64,000 nt of DNA from Vermamoeba vermiformis (lineage: Eukaryota > Tubulinea > Echinamoebida), in contig JBEWZL010000076.1 in the NCBI GenBank assembly GCA_045837725.1, forward strand, positions 186,001 to 250,000, in the 5' to 3' direction. Below are positions 33,950 through 46,469 of the stretch, piece after piece. Position 1 is the stretch's first letter; each line of letters starts with the position of its first letter. A program made the translations under genes and the position numbers. Under the pieces are notes generated by a model. That model was given only the letters and a program-made list of their open reading frames with translations. It had not been told where the DNA came from and did no database searches.

Positions 33950-36900
33950 ATGAGTTCTGCACAAGGGGATTCGCAAGAAGGTGCTAAGCAGCCGTTCCTC
34001 CCGGACTATCCAGAGCTAGATCAGTTTGCAGGACAGATCTTTGAAAAGCTGATAGAATCAACTAAATTAGCTAATGAACTACCGTCCTCGGATGATTTTG
34101 CATATTACAATACATTTAAGCCGTTCAAAGGCCAAGTGCAAGTCATTGGAAAGAAGATTCTCAATCTTGCTAACAAATTCTTGCGCCATCGCAAGCCTAA
34201 GGGAGAAGTTTTAGAAACTCTGGATGATGTTACAGAGTCATATGATTCAGTTGTTGATCTTATGGATGAACTAGTAGAGGATGTGGTAAGTGATCTGTCG
34301 TTTTTTTTTCTACAAAGCCTTCCAAATAATACCAATAATTTTGTTATGTCATTAACTGTACACTGTATAAAAATTTATACTATATCACGATTTTAATGGC
34401 GATTTATAATAATTATTTTCGCAAATCCAGGATTCGTTTATTGATGAGAGCACGGGCGTCAAAGAAAAATCCAAAGTGGTCGTTGCCTCGCCCAAAGTCA
34501 CTAACTTGGCCATGAAGGTACGTTAATAGCACCAGCGAATATTAGCAATAATTGGATCTCGATAAACTGCGAATAGATCCAGATCCACTTCGACCAATTT
34601 TTTTAGAATATTATTATTTAAATATATTATGACGATACGACATAGCATTCATCGTTTGATGTCACTACAACAGTTTAAATAATTCTATTTTAATAGGGCA
34701 AGCCGGATGCATACATTTTCCATGGCAGTAACATTCTACGACCGCAAGAGAACTGGAAAGATGAAATAGATAATTCATATGCCCCTTTTATTCCTAAACT
34801 TCCCGAGAAGCCGAACGCTTTAGTCCCTATGGATGACAGTACGTACCTCAAAAAAATTCAAACCAGCGATCGGATCCCGAACTAAGATTATCGGTTCATT
34901 ATTGATTTATATTAATATTATTTGCGTAGTTTTCATTCGACAAGCTATAATGTCGCCACCAAGAGGAAGCAAAATTGGAGGTGAGAAGCAGAACATGTCT
35001 AAAGAAATGGAAATGCATTTGTCGAGCTTGGGTATCACCAGCACCACTCAAAATCAAGCTTACGGAGCGTATGTATATCTAGAATAATATATATCGTATT
35101 GAAACTGAGCAACAAGCCACAAATAACGACCATTCGAATTTTATCGCCGGATCTGAATTTCATTCTAACGATTTTTAATTTCGTAGATATCCTCATCCTT
35201 ATGAATACGAACTTAACCATTTGGAGTTCCGAGAAGATACTTTGAAGCCAGTTCAACCACAAATGTACAAATCGTTAGAAGAAACTCCGTTCACTTGGGT
35301 CGATGACGCCGATAAATTGCAGGTTCTTTTGGGCAAATTAGAAAAAGCTAAAGAAATAGCTATCGATTTAGAGGTATGTACATAATTAATATCACATTTG
35401 AAACGGATATTAACAAATGTTTATTTCTAGCACCACGCTTTCAGATCGTACCAAGGTTTCACGTGTTTGATGCAAATTTCAACGCGCGAAGAAGATTTTA
35501 TCGTTGATACTTTGACTTTAAGAAAACAATTGTGGATATTGAACAGAGTCTTCACTAACCCTAACATCGTCAAAGTATTGCACGGATCTGATAGCGATTT
35601 GATGTGGCTGCAACGCGATTTTGGATTGTTTATGGTCAATATGTTTGATACCGGACAAGCTGCTAGAGTACTCGGTACGAATACTAAGAGTTACAGCGAA
35701 TATAATAGCCTAATTTATTGTTATTTTTATTAGAGTTCCCAAGCTTCGGTTTGGCATTTATTATGAAGCACTATTGCAATATTAATGCCGACAAAAAATA
35801 TCAACTTGCTGATTGGCGCATTCGTCCGTTACCCACTGAAATGGTCAAGTACGCCCGCGAAGATACGCATTACTTGTTGTATATGTACGATAGAATATGG
35901 AACGATGCGCTCAACAAGGGCAATCAGAGCAAGAACTTGTTGATGGCAATTTTGAATCGAAGCAAAGAACTATGCTACAAAAAGTACGAGAAAGAAATGT
36001 TCCAAGATGACTCGTACAGGAAACTTTACAACAAACACAACGTCGTCTTTTCGCCCGCACAGCTGCGAGTATTTGCAGGCTTATTTGGTTGGCGAGACAA
36101 AGTTGCTCGTATTGAAGACGAGAGTACTCGGTAAGTGTCGCTAATATTTCATTTTAAATCTCGGTTACATCTCAACAAAATGATGCCAAAAATATTCAAG
36201 CTCAACAGACTGAACAAAGTCATGCGGATCTATCTTCACCCTGATTTAAAATCAAAATTTCTTGTTAACAAAATACTCGTTCGAACCAATAATAACGTTA
36301 TTTTGTAGATACGTGCTGCCCAATCACATGATGTTCCGTATTGCCGAGCTCATGCCTTTGACAATGGATAACTTACTAGCGTGCTGCAATCCAGTACCGC
36401 CATTAGTTCGTGTCCACATTCAAGATATTCTGCAAGTCATTAAGGTAAGTCGTCGCAGCTATGGATATTCGCGGTTAGACTCACGTGTTGTTTAGAGTGA
36501 AAAAGACAGGACAGACTACATTCCTGACACGTACCACGATATTGATATGCCTCAAGCCAATGGTGGTAAGTTAAATTGAGCGTTGAGGTGGATTAGTCTA
36601 ACGTTACTTCGCAGCAAAACCGAGCTACTTTGTCGACACAACAGCCCCAGCTCAAACAGCTCTGACATCGAACAATAACACTCGAACAACCTCTTTGGTC
36701 AGCGAGTTAATGCTTGATGCTAGTGACCCGAACTACAAGAACCGGCTAATGGATGCAGCGGGTAAGTAAACCAGGAAAAGCTTTTATACCCGCGGAAGTG
36801 GTAGCACGTCGAAAAATCGAGGGCGCCCCTCAACGAGGGCTGCATAGTATAATGGCTATTATATCGGATTTTGATTCCGAGGATCCCGGTTCAATTCCGG

Positions 36901-38379
36901 GTGCGGCCTCTTTCTTTTTTTTGTTTTCATTTTATTTTTGTGCTGCTTACCGAACCGTTAATGATACTTTGCTTAATAATGAGCTATCCTCATTTAATGT
37001 TTTTTTTCATTTATTAACGTCTGATCTGGATCAGGTTGGGTTGAAGATCGCCATTCTGTGCAGAAGGCCTTGCTTGCAGCAGCAAACAAAGACCTCAAAA
37101 TTCGTCCCAACGACAGCTCTTTATTCGGAGATAGCGATTCAGAAGAGGAGAACGAAGCACAACGAACTGCTGCTGCCATTCGACAATCGTTCGGTACCGA
37201 CTTTTTGAACCCTGTTAAGGTAATTAATGCAGTCATAGCAAAGCTTGTAGTATAGGAGCTAACCTTTCGCGCTTAGTTTGATGAACAGAATTTCGAAGCT
37301 GAAGATCCGGCACTCCTGTACAATAAATCCTCGGATCTGATCATCAAGCCAACGCAACACCAAGATGTAGATATGGCTCAAGTACCCGAGACACCTACTA
37401 AGTTCCCCTTGGCCTCATCAGGTGCCTCAGTGCCGCCTCCATTTCCTACAGTTTCAGCGATTGACAATCCAGTCGTCAATGCTGCCGCTCCTGTTCAACC
37501 AAAAACAACGACAGTTAAAACTACTGAAGGCCTCGAGCTCGAAGGCATTCCTATGTCTATGGCTGAGATCTACAAGTTATCAAATCAAAGCCGCAAGCGA
37601 AAGAAGAAGAAGCAAAAGAAGGGCAAGGAAGAGACCGGCCAAGTCGATAATACTCCCGATTCGCCGTTTATGATGCAGGACGGGTACGCTAAATTTATTA
37701 ATATTATTTTCTTTATCTAACTGAACTCGTGTAGCGATCAAGAAATCGACATCCGCGCTAAAAAGAGACAAAAGATTAGCAACGATACTTCAGGTACTAT
37801 TAATATCCAAATATTAAGCAAATTGATGTAATTAACGTTCTTATTAGATGATAATGTGCACTTCATGAAAGAAATTGGCTGGATCGACTCGTCGAACAAT
37901 ATGTCGGTTGATACTAGCGCTAATAATAGCAGTGCTCCGTTGAGTGATTATAAGTCACCGATGACATCACCAACCAAGAAGAAATCAAAGGCTAATTTGA
38001 ATCAGAACTTCGTACCATTCGATTATAGCAAAGCTGATTTCGGTACGTTAATTAATTTCCTTATTTGGATTTGTTATAACAGGCCTAATACTCTTATTAA
38101 ATTCAGATGCACCACAACCGGCTCAACAACCACAACAACATTTCAGCCCTTATAAAGATTTCAAAGATCCGGGACGAGTACGTAGCAAGCATTATTCTGA
38201 GAATACTTTATTTCGATTAGTAATTAGAAGAAAAGGCTAATTTAATTTTAAAATTGCAGCAAGGAGGAAATAGAGGACATAAAGCAAATAAGCAGCGCTC
38301 CGGTGCTCGTAGCAGTAGTTCAGCGACTTATACCAAGAAAGGAAGTGGCGGATCTGGCGGTAATAGAAATTGGAAGTAA
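33950..38379 (+). CDS. RRP6: Nuclear exosome 3'-5' exonuclease Rrp6/EXOSC10
   Basis: About seventeen exons encode roughly 870 residues. The N-terminal PMC2NT-like part is [19 protein letters not shown]. The DEDDy nuclease has motif [16 protein letters not shown], motif [18 protein letters not shown] and motif [13 protein letters not shown] with the catalytic tyrosine. The HRDC domain follows: [20 protein letters not shown], then [11 protein letters not shown]. The tail is basic and low complexity ([11 protein letters not shown], later [13 protein letters not shown]), suited to RNA and exosome contact. The protein trims and degrades nuclear RNAs. All catalytic residues are present. One 273-nt intron (36762-37034) holds a tRNA-Gln gene in the same direction, which makes it several times longer than its neighbours. 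Confidence 0.93.
36838..36909 (+). tRNA. tRNA-Gln (anticodon TTG) inside an RRP6 intron
   Basis: The 72-nt sequence folds as a cloverleaf. The acceptor stem is GGCTGCA with TGCGGCC (one T-G wobble). The anticodon stem TCGGA/TCCGA carries the loop TTTTGAT, giving anticodon TTG (glutamine, CAA). The T arm is CCCGG, TTCAATT, CCGGG. An A box (TAGTATAATGG) and a B box (GGTTCAATTCC) are in place, and a T-rich run follows within 10 bp as a Pol III terminator. No tRNA intron is seen. It lies on the same strand as RRP6, in the intron 36762-37034. Confidence 0.93.
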
Positions 38380-38913
38380 ATAATATTACGTCCAGTTTTA
38401 ATACAAAAATATGTCATATATAGGCCAACAATAACAACGCGAAATAAATCTCAAATTTACAAATAACAATTTCTAAAAAAAAATGCGGAGATCTAGGCCA
38501 TCTATTAATCTCAACTCAAGAATATACATACGATATACTCCGTAGAAATTTACAATAACTAGAGTATAAATTCGCTATTACTAATTCAAGCGAGTGGATC
38601 CAGGATAATTGATGGAATAACTTTAGAATTCTGCCAGCGCAGAATAGAATTCAAGCCATCAAATAATCCCGTAAAATCACAATACATATATTTGTTCTAA
38701 ATATGGATCCGTTATAGTTTGGAATAACCAAATGCAGAAAACTTGGATCAGATCTTCCGCTTTCATTTTACAATTATTTATTTACAAATTCGCATATATT
38801 TACATGAACTATGCTACGATATATACACATGAAAATACATATATAAAGGAGTATTAGTATTTACAAATTCAGCGGTATATCAGCTGATCTACCGCTAGAA
38901 CTTCACGATTGAT
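38380..38913. other. Convergent intergenic region, RRP6 / F-box LRR
   Basis: This 534-bp AT-rich spacer lies between two convergent genes. It has several ATACATATA-like words and no open frame worth calling. It should contain both 3' UTRs. Confidence 0.5.
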
Positions 38914-40195
38914 TTAGTTGGTATTTGCCAAGATGAGCAATATACTAGCAAAATCAAATCGTTTGACTTGAGTCAATTTTGAGACAATCAAGTCGGGATT
39001 GGCGGATGTACCTTGCATGTTCAATTTTTCCAAGTTTTTCAATCCAACCAATACATCGATGGCCTCATCGCTGATCGATGGACAACACGATACATCTAAT
39101 GTTTGCAAGGTTTTCATTTGCGATAGGTGCTTAATGCCAGCGTCTGTAATCTTCTTGCAGTACGATAGATCTAGAATTTCCAAATTAGGAAACTGCGCAG
39201 CGATGAGCTCCAAGCCTGAAGTAGAGGCACGTAAGTCACAGTAACATTCATAGTATATTATTCAATCACACGCTAGTCGCATGGCACCACTCGATAAAAT
39301 TGCCAAATTGGAATTACAAAAGTTGCGCAAATTTTTTTCGGGGCTGAGAGAAGCTTCAAAATTGCGACATAATGATATTAGAACGTACCTTCATCAGTAA
39401 TTAATTGATGAGAGCTAGAGAGGTGGAGTTGCTTGAGTTTTGGGAGTGTTTTCAGGGATCTTATTCCATCGTTGGTAATCGATCTGCAATGAGACATGAA
39501 TAGCCGTTCTAAGCTTTGCAAGTTTGCCCAGTTCTTCAATGGTTCATCGGTGACAGTTTGGCAGAAGGAGACATCGAGTGAAGTAAGTTTTCTGAAATTT
39601 CCAATTCGCGAAAGAGCGGATGGCGAGATCTGATCACAAAGAGTCAAGACCAACTTGGATAAATACGGCCGTTCTGCGATGAGGTAGTCTACGACGGGAT
39701 CGGTAATGTTAAGGCAATGATAGAGATTGACGCAAGTCAACTTGTTCGGATTTGTTTTTGAAAACATGCGAATCACTTTCTCATTAGTTAAATGAGACCA
39801 TAAAGGACTGAAATTTAACTTCGTTTGACAAGACCATACTAATGTGCTCCATTGTTTGTCGACGGCTGATGCTCTAAGAAAGAAATTAATAACTGAGAAT
39901 TTTAATTTTCCTTTCTAATTTCGTCGATCGACGCGATCAGAATGGCAATTTCGAAGTAAACTTACTGAAACAAGTCCTTGATGGTAAGATAATTGAATAT
40001 AATCTCCAAGAGCTCTACAGGCAACGCTTCGAAGCGGTTCTTGAAAGTGTTTTGGCGGATGGCGCGTTGTTTGTCTAGAATTTCGAAAAAGCCGGAGAAC
40101 CTTTTGCGCGGACGTGCGCCAATATGCACAGTATAAGGCAATCGTCTTCTTCTTGTACTGTAGAGTAAACTTGAGACGTCGTGAGTTGTGGCCAT
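38914..40195 (-). CDS. F-box and leucine-rich repeat protein (FBXL type)
   Basis: Four or so exons encode about 370 residues. The start at 40195 gives MATTHDVSSLLY and a basic stretch (RRRRLPY). The F-box is FEALPVELLEIIFNYLTIKD, continuing over the intron into RASAVDKQWSTLVW. At least eight cysteine-type leucine-rich repeats follow, for example LTCVNLYHCLNITDPVVDYL, LTSLDVSFCQTVTDEPLKN, LERLFMSHCRSITNDGI and LEILDLSYCKKITDAGIKHL. Such proteins are SCF ligase adaptors whose repeats bind the substrate. Repeats run to near the end, and the final segment ANPDLIVSKLTQVKRFDF may cap the solenoid. The region 39217-39388 is treated as intron, but a small exon carrying one more repeat could hide there. 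Confidence 0.9.
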
Positions 40196-40527
40196 CGTTT
40201 CGGGGTTTGAAAAATAATTTGCCAGTGAAAATGCAATGATGTGGACAGTCGCGTTAATCATTAATGAAAAATGGTAGATTGGTCATGGACCTATCACGTG
40301 GGATCCAATTTCAGCGACGTGCACGGAAGAATTATTGGAGTTTTCAAAGTTTTTCATTTTATATTTGTGGCTCCACTGAGTACTGTACTCATTATACGCC
40401 GTCGAACGGTCTACTTTATTACATTACTGTATTGTTTTAGGCTGGCTCTCCAAAGTACCAGAGTCCGCGGAAGTCACGTGCTTCGTGTTACTGCTTGGTT
40501 TTTTCTTTTCAAACAATATTATTTGCA
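40196..40527. other. Divergent promoter region, FBXL / Rho genes
   Basis: This 332-bp spacer lies between divergent starts. It contains two CACGTG cores (40297-40302 and 40475-40480) in contexts different from the TGACACGTGTCA motif. No gene is supported. Confidence 0.5.
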
Positions 40528-41733
40528 ATGATGGAGCATGGGCACATCAAATTCGTAGTGGTTGGTGACGCACAGGTCGGCAAGGTAAGTTTTGAGGGTG
40601 ATCTGGCGAGATTCGTTTAATTTTAATAATTTGTAATTACAACAATTCTTTTAGTCGGCTTTTCTTACTACCTGGGCATTCGGTAGCTATCCGCGTATGT
40701 GAACACAAATCACAGAATTCAACATTATCGTTAATTTGATTTTTAAATTGCAGACGAATACATCACGCGCGTTTTCAGCAGTAAGTACTATACTACTTAA
40801 TTAAAAATTAAATAGAAATATTCACAATTTTTTTGAGGCTGGTCTTGTTTTTGGGAATCGAGCTCTGGCCGCGGATACACTGCGACGCCTTGGGACACTG
40901 CTGGTATGCTAATAGACTAGACTTGTCGTTAAAATATTGGGGCTGATATACTCCAATTATAGGAGGGGAAGATTATCGTAAATTGAATACACTAAGGTTG
41001 GAGATCCCGATTATTTTTGTCCTTAAGATTTATAGACAAACTATTAGTACTATATATGTCGCTATTTATAATCGAGATTTCCTTAATAATGTTTATTTAA
41101 AGCTACCCACAAACCGATCTATTCATCTACACGTACTCAGTAGCAGATCTAGCTTCCTTCGAGCACGTTACGGACGTATGTTGACTTAATAATCGGTGAA
41201 CTATCATATTAAAAAGGTTTTATTATCAGTGGGTAAAAGAGACTAGACAACATTGTCCAGATGCGCTCTGCGTCTTGTTTGCCCTAAAAAGAGATATGCG
41301 AGACAATCTTAAGCCTGGCGATAACTCGGACCATTTTGTTACATCTAATCAAGTAAGTATACAATACTAAATAAGTGTATGCTTAAAACATCACTAATAA
41401 CATTTCAATAGGGAAAAGAACTTGCCGCTATAATCGGAGCAAAAGCGTTTTTCGAGGTACTTTATAATACGCGATACATAGTGTAATGACTTGTTTGTCA
41501 TATAGCTATCAGCGTTGACGGATCCAAGTGAAACTCTTAACGATGCAATGAAACAATCGTTTACCATTGTAGCCAATCGTCTCGAGAATACGAAACCAAT
41601 AGAGGACAGTGATAACGAATTAGTTACTAATGTGCCGCAAGCAAATGAAAAGAGAGGTAAGTGCAAGTAAGGGCCGATAGGCCTATCCGGATTGACTAAC
41701 GATAGATTCTTAGAAAGGTGCTCCGTACAGTGA
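40528..41733 (+). CDS. Atypical Rho-family small GTPase with CaaX end
   Basis: About nine small exons encode roughly 215 residues. The P-loop is GDAQVGKS, switch I is EYITRVF, switch II is WDTAGGEDY, then YPQTDLFIYTYSVADLASFE, WVKETRQHCPDALCVLFALK and LSALTDPSE, all in Rho order. Joining the last intron (GTAAGT to CTTAG) gives the C-terminus EKRERCSVQ, a CaaX box for prenylation at the plasma membrane. Key positions differ from Rho/Ras: Gly12 equivalent is Ala, the switch I Thr35 equivalent is Arg, Gln61 equivalent is Gly, and the T/NKxD base motif is LKRD. This predicts weak or no GTP hydrolysis and unusual effector binding, as in RhoH/Rnd-like proteins. The activity statement is inference. 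Confidence 0.83.
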
Positions 41734-42184
41734 AAATTTAGTGTTCGCCACGCATTTGTACATTTGTAATAGTATTATGTAATATAACAGCCTCAAAAAC
41801 TTGGGTTCGAATTCATTTTTGCACAACAAAGTTCAATCTGAGACAACTCGACGAAACTTCTTATTTTGATGCTCGGACTACGAGCCACAATATTACGAAA
41901 TATCAGCACATGTGAATTATCTCTACATTTGTGTATTTCGAATACTGTGTAACGACTAATTGGATAGATCCATCCGGGAGACTTGATCTCGATGATTAAC
42001 GAGGTTTAGTACTTGAGCGTATTATTATTTTATTGGTGCGTACACACCGTTATGTTAAATAATAAAATTTATTTCTGTGACCGTTTCAGTTGACGTTGTT
42101 TGACGAAAAGTTGCAAAATCAAAATTCGTTTGCTAGTTTACTTTTCATTGTATCACCATACAACAACCACTATACTCTATAAAT
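41734..42184. other. Intergenic region, Rho / SCPx
   Basis: This 451-bp spacer lies between two plus-strand genes. It is AT-rich, with AATAAA-like words at 42059-42066 close to the SCPx start. Nothing else is apparent. Confidence 0.45.
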
Positions 42185-45066
42185 ATGTCTAAGCAGACCA
42201 GAAAAGTCTACGTCATCGGTGTTGGCATGACCAAGTTCGAAAAGCCTGGCGCTCGATCTTGGGACTACCCTGATATGGCCAAGGAGGCTGGTACTAAGGC
42301 CATGCTCGATGCTGGTGTTAAGTACACTGATATTGAGCAAGCTGCTGTTGGTTACGTTTATGGTAAGCAAGATCCAGATCTTTGCCAATTCAGTTGCCGT
42401 TATTAAGAATATTCTATTAAATTATTTAACGCGATCAAATATTTCTCCTACGCACAAAATTAAACATTTTATTAAATGCTGCTTATTTCTAAATTTTGTT
42501 GCCTACACAAATTGAGATCAAAGCGGATTTTGCTTTCAAAGCTTGTACCGCTTTGCTTTCGAGCTCATAATTCGTAAAACAATATATTAGTACCGCGTCA
42601 CTAATGACAATACTTAGGTGATTCAACTTGCGGCCAAAGAGCACTTTACGAGTTGGGATTGACCGGCATCCCAGTTTACAATGTGAACAACAACTGCTCT
42701 ACTGGTTCAACTGCCTTAGTTAGTACGTAATTTACCATTAATACTAGCGATTTAAACCATTCGTTCAATTTAACGAACTCGATCACAACCTTGATCCGTA
42801 ATCCGAAGTTGTGTATTAATAGTTTTTACTTCAGTGGCCAAGCAATTTATCGAAGGTGGTCTCGCTGAATGCGTCTTGGCTTTGGGTTTTGAGAAGGTAA
42901 GTCGCCTTTATTATACGAATCACATTTATTTTTTCTAACGCGATCGAAACTTAGATGCAACGTGGTTCTTTGGTTGCTCAATATGCTGATCGTACCAACC
43001 CCTTGGGCAAGCACCTTGAAGTCATGAACAACAAGCGTGGTATCACTAAGGTAAGCCTAAAATTATTTATTGCTCTCGTGTAACGTACCGGATCTTGCTT
43101 ACTTACACATCTAATCGCACAAATATTGATTAATATTCAGAGTATAAACGATTGTATCTTATTCGCTAGTCTAATTCTTTATTTGACTAGGCTCCCTTCG
43201 CTCCTCAAATGTTCGGTAATGCCGGAGTTGAACACATGGAGAAGTACGGCACCACTCAAGAACAGCTCGCTAAAGTTGCTTGGAAGAACCACAAGCACAG
43301 CAAGAACAACCCTTACGCTCAGTTCAGGGAAGAGTACTCCATGGAACAGATCTTGAAGTCTCCTCAAGTCTTCGGTCCTTTGACTAAGTTGCAATGCTGC
43401 CCTACGGTAAGTATAATATAGAATAGCGCTATATGCACTATATTTCTATCGATATCAAATCATAAAAGCTGCGTTTTCCGTTACAAATTTCCAATGTTTT
43501 TAGTACAACTTATGCGCTAATAATACAACGATGCATAACAACCTAGTTATATTAACAATAATAATTCAATTGAATTGTGAATACAGCATTAATTCGTTTC
43601 GTGTTAGTCCGAAGGTGCTGCCGCCGCTGTTTTGGCCTCTGAAGCCTTCGTCAAGTCACACGGACTCGAGCACCAAGCTGTGGAGATTGCAGCCATGGCT
43701 CTCACCACCGACACTAACGCTAGCTTCCAAGGCTCTATGATGGACATGGTCGGCTATCAAATGTCCAAGCTCGCTGCTGACAAGTGCTACAAAGCCACTG
43801 GTTTGACTCCCAATGACGTTCAAGTTGTTGAATTGCACGACTGCTTCTCTGCCAACGAGGTATGTACTCTTCTTGCAATAACACTGCCATAATAGTTTTT
43901 TGCTTGGTGCGGATCTGTTAAACCAGATCCTGATCTTCTACTCAGGCTCATTTTCTGACCAAATGTGAATGTATTTCTAATTTATTTATAATAATAGTTG
44001 ATCAACTACGAAGCTTTGGGCTTGTGTCCTCCTGGTCAAGCTGGCAAGTTCATCGATCAGGGTCAATTCACTTACGGTGGCAAATACGTCGTTAACCCTA
44101 GCGGTGGTTTGATCTCTAAGGGTCACCCTCTCGGTGCTACTGGTCTCGCTCAATGCGCTGAGATTTGCTGGCAGGTAAGTCGCGATCCAAACTCGATCTG
44201 CATCCGATCTCGCTCAGAAAAATTCTTTAATGATTTTCTTCGGTTCAAATCATAGTGCACTATCAAATAACATTATTATAAGCGACTTAATATTTTTTCC
44301 GATTTTTTCTAATTATTTAAATTTCTCAGTTGCGCCAAATGGCCACCAATCGTCAAATCCCTAACTGCAAGGTTGGTTTGCAACACAACATTGGTCTCGG
44401 AGGTGCTGCCGTCGTTGGTATCTACAGACTTGGCTTCCCGGAGAAGTTCAAGCCGTTCCCCAAGGACAAGCCCAACCCCGCGATCGACTCTGATACTCTC
44501 AAGTTGCACGCCCCCGCGCCTGCTGCTGCTGGCAATGCAGCTGACTTGAAGAGCGCTAAAGTGTTCGAAGGCTTGAAGGCTAAAATTGCTGCTGATCCCA
44601 CATTAGTCTCCAAGGTGAACGCCGTTTACAAATTTGACGTGAAGGGTCCTAATGGCGGTATCACTTCTTGGATTGTTGACTTGAAGAACGGATCTGGCTC
44701 CGTCACTCAAGTAAGTATATAAGCATTAGCATTACTAGTATTGTTATTATTGAGTATGAAGAGAAAATGGGATTTGATAATTAATGATTTAATTGGTTTT
44801 CAACCAATCGTTACTACTGACTCATAATAATTTACCATATTACAATCATAATAAGATTTAAGTCGTGATATTAACACTCGTTTCGAAAGGGTGGCAACAC
44901 TGCTGCGGATTTGACTTTGACCATGGCAGATGACGACTTGGTTGCTTTGATGACTGGCAAGTTGGAGGCTCAAATGGCTTTTGTTCAAGGAAAGTTGAAG
45001 ATGAACGGTAACATGAAGTTCGCTATGAAGCTTGGCGATGTTATCAAGTCTGGATCCAAGCTCTAA
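42185..45066 (+). CDS. SCP2: Peroxisomal SCPx: thiolase fused to SCP2
   Basis: About ten exons encode roughly 540 residues. The thiolase part has the acyl-accepting cysteine in [14 protein letters not shown], the HDCFSANE motif and the C-terminal [14 protein letters not shown]. The SCP2 sterol/lipid-binding domain follows ([42 protein letters not shown]). The last three residues are SKL, a canonical type 1 peroxisomal targeting signal. The enzyme cleaves branched 3-ketoacyl-CoA in peroxisomal beta-oxidation while SCP2 carries lipid. The fused layout is that of animal and some protist SCPx; plants have SCP2 alone. Introns are longer here (up to 200 nt) than in most neighbours. AATAAA is at 45113-45118. 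Confidence 0.95.
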
Positions 45067-45112
45067 ATCCGCATCCGGATCTAAAACTTTTTTTGTTTGT
45101 ATTTATCTTGAC

Positions 45113-45118
45113 AATAAA
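45113..45118 (+). promoter_or_regulatory. Poly(A) signal, SCPx
   Basis: AATAAA lies 47 bp after the stop codon, in the 100-bp gap to the convergent gene. Confidence 0.55.
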
Positions 45119-45166
45119 CGCGATTTATTGTATGTACACGATGCGCAGCAATGATTTGCGGCAAAT

Positions 45167-46345
45167 TTATATGTCGATTGAATGATTCAATGTTCGTTGA
45201 ACAGCCATCCGGATGGTATCTAATAATCGCTGATCCAGTCTTTCATCTTCGAGTAATTTAACAAAAACAGGAACAACAAATGAGTGCGCAAGAGCGAGCG
45301 AGGACTAGATAAGATTAAACGTTAATAACAGCTGGTTTTCAACTCGAGTTGATCCGTGTCCTTGGTGCACCGATTTTTCTACTAGATGCATAGTTATATG
45401 CTTACCACTACTAATCCGATGTGAGTGAGGTCTTCTTCTACATCTTCGGGGATTGCTGACTCTTTCAATGCTAAATTGAAGTTTTGCATCATTCGTACAA
45501 CCATGCTTAAGTCACCGGTGAAGTAAAAGAATCCTTGCTGCATTTTAGCTCTATAAATCTCTTATGTAAGTATGTAATGGTAATTTAATAGTATTATGGA
45601 ACTTACTTGGTAAACGGATCGATTTCTTCGATCGAATCCAAGTTGTTTAATTGATCGGTAAGAGATTGACCTGGATTGTTCTTCACATCATTTGCTTTAG
45701 ATAGAATATGCCATAATGCAACAGATTCATTGAGGAAGTCTAATTTTGAAGGATCTTCGCGCACAATACTTTGAATTAAAGGCAACGTGTGAGTGCGCAC
45801 GAGTTCAGATTCAACGAATGCGGCAACAAGCATGCCAACAAACGCGTAGTGGCAGAAATCTTGGACTGTATGATATTCTGAAGATTCTAATAACTCGTGG
45901 ATGCTATCAAACAGTTTTCTATGCTCTCCGCCTTTTTCAGGATGCGTGTAATATTTTTCGATCCAAATGAAATGCTCTAAAAATGCCAAAATTAATTTTA
46001 AAATTATTCACTCGTGTTATTATACATAATGATCGACAAAATATATCGTGAAATCACTTTGCAAAGTGAAAAATATTTACCATCCATTTTTTCCATCACT
46101 TTCGAACTTTCTTCGGACCATCCAGCGTCTTTTAAGGCATTATCATCCGAGTAGAATCGCTTTTGAATATTTTTAGACATAAATAAGGTAGTTTTAGCAT
46201 CGCAACAAAAGCTCAGCTTCGATAGCTTTGTAGATCTGTTTAAAGCAGTGACAGAGCATTTGTTGAGTACAGTAACATATGATCTTGCTTGAATGCTATT
46301 GGCAGTTCGTTTTGATACTGCTCTGAGGAGTGTTCTTGCGAGCAT
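45167..46345 (-). CDS. Unrecognised, probably mitochondrial protein
   Basis: Four exons encode about 305 residues. The N-terminus is rich in R, S, T and A without acids (LARTLLRAVSKRTANSIQAR) and reaches QKRFYSDD, a typical mitochondrial presequence with an R-F-Y cleavage context. The mature part is helical and acidic, for example KLFDSIHELLESSEYHTVQD, FLNESVALWHILSKAN and EIDPFTKAKMQQGFFYFTGD. The C-terminus is VKLLEDERLDQRLLDTIRM. I do not recognise a family. It may be a matrix protein of unknown role. The gene starts 124 bp from the divergent F-box gene, so both promoters are packed in that gap. Confidence 0.65.
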
Positions 46346-46469
46346 TTTTGCGGTGTCAAATACTCTCGCCTGAGATCAATGACTAAAACACAAGTCATCT
46401 TATTTTTCACCAATAATTATGCTTACAAGCACTCACCTAGTAATATTTGAGTATTAACAAAATAGAAGA

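Noticed and set aside
36799-36815. A-box-like GTGGTAGCACG just before the tRNA-Gln gene
   Set aside because: No matching acceptor stem, anticodon arm or B box could be folded around it, so not a second tRNA.
36753-37208. 151-codon plus-strand open frame spanning the tRNA region
   Set aside because: It reads through an intron that contains the tRNA gene; the RRP6 frame is carried by flanking exons instead.
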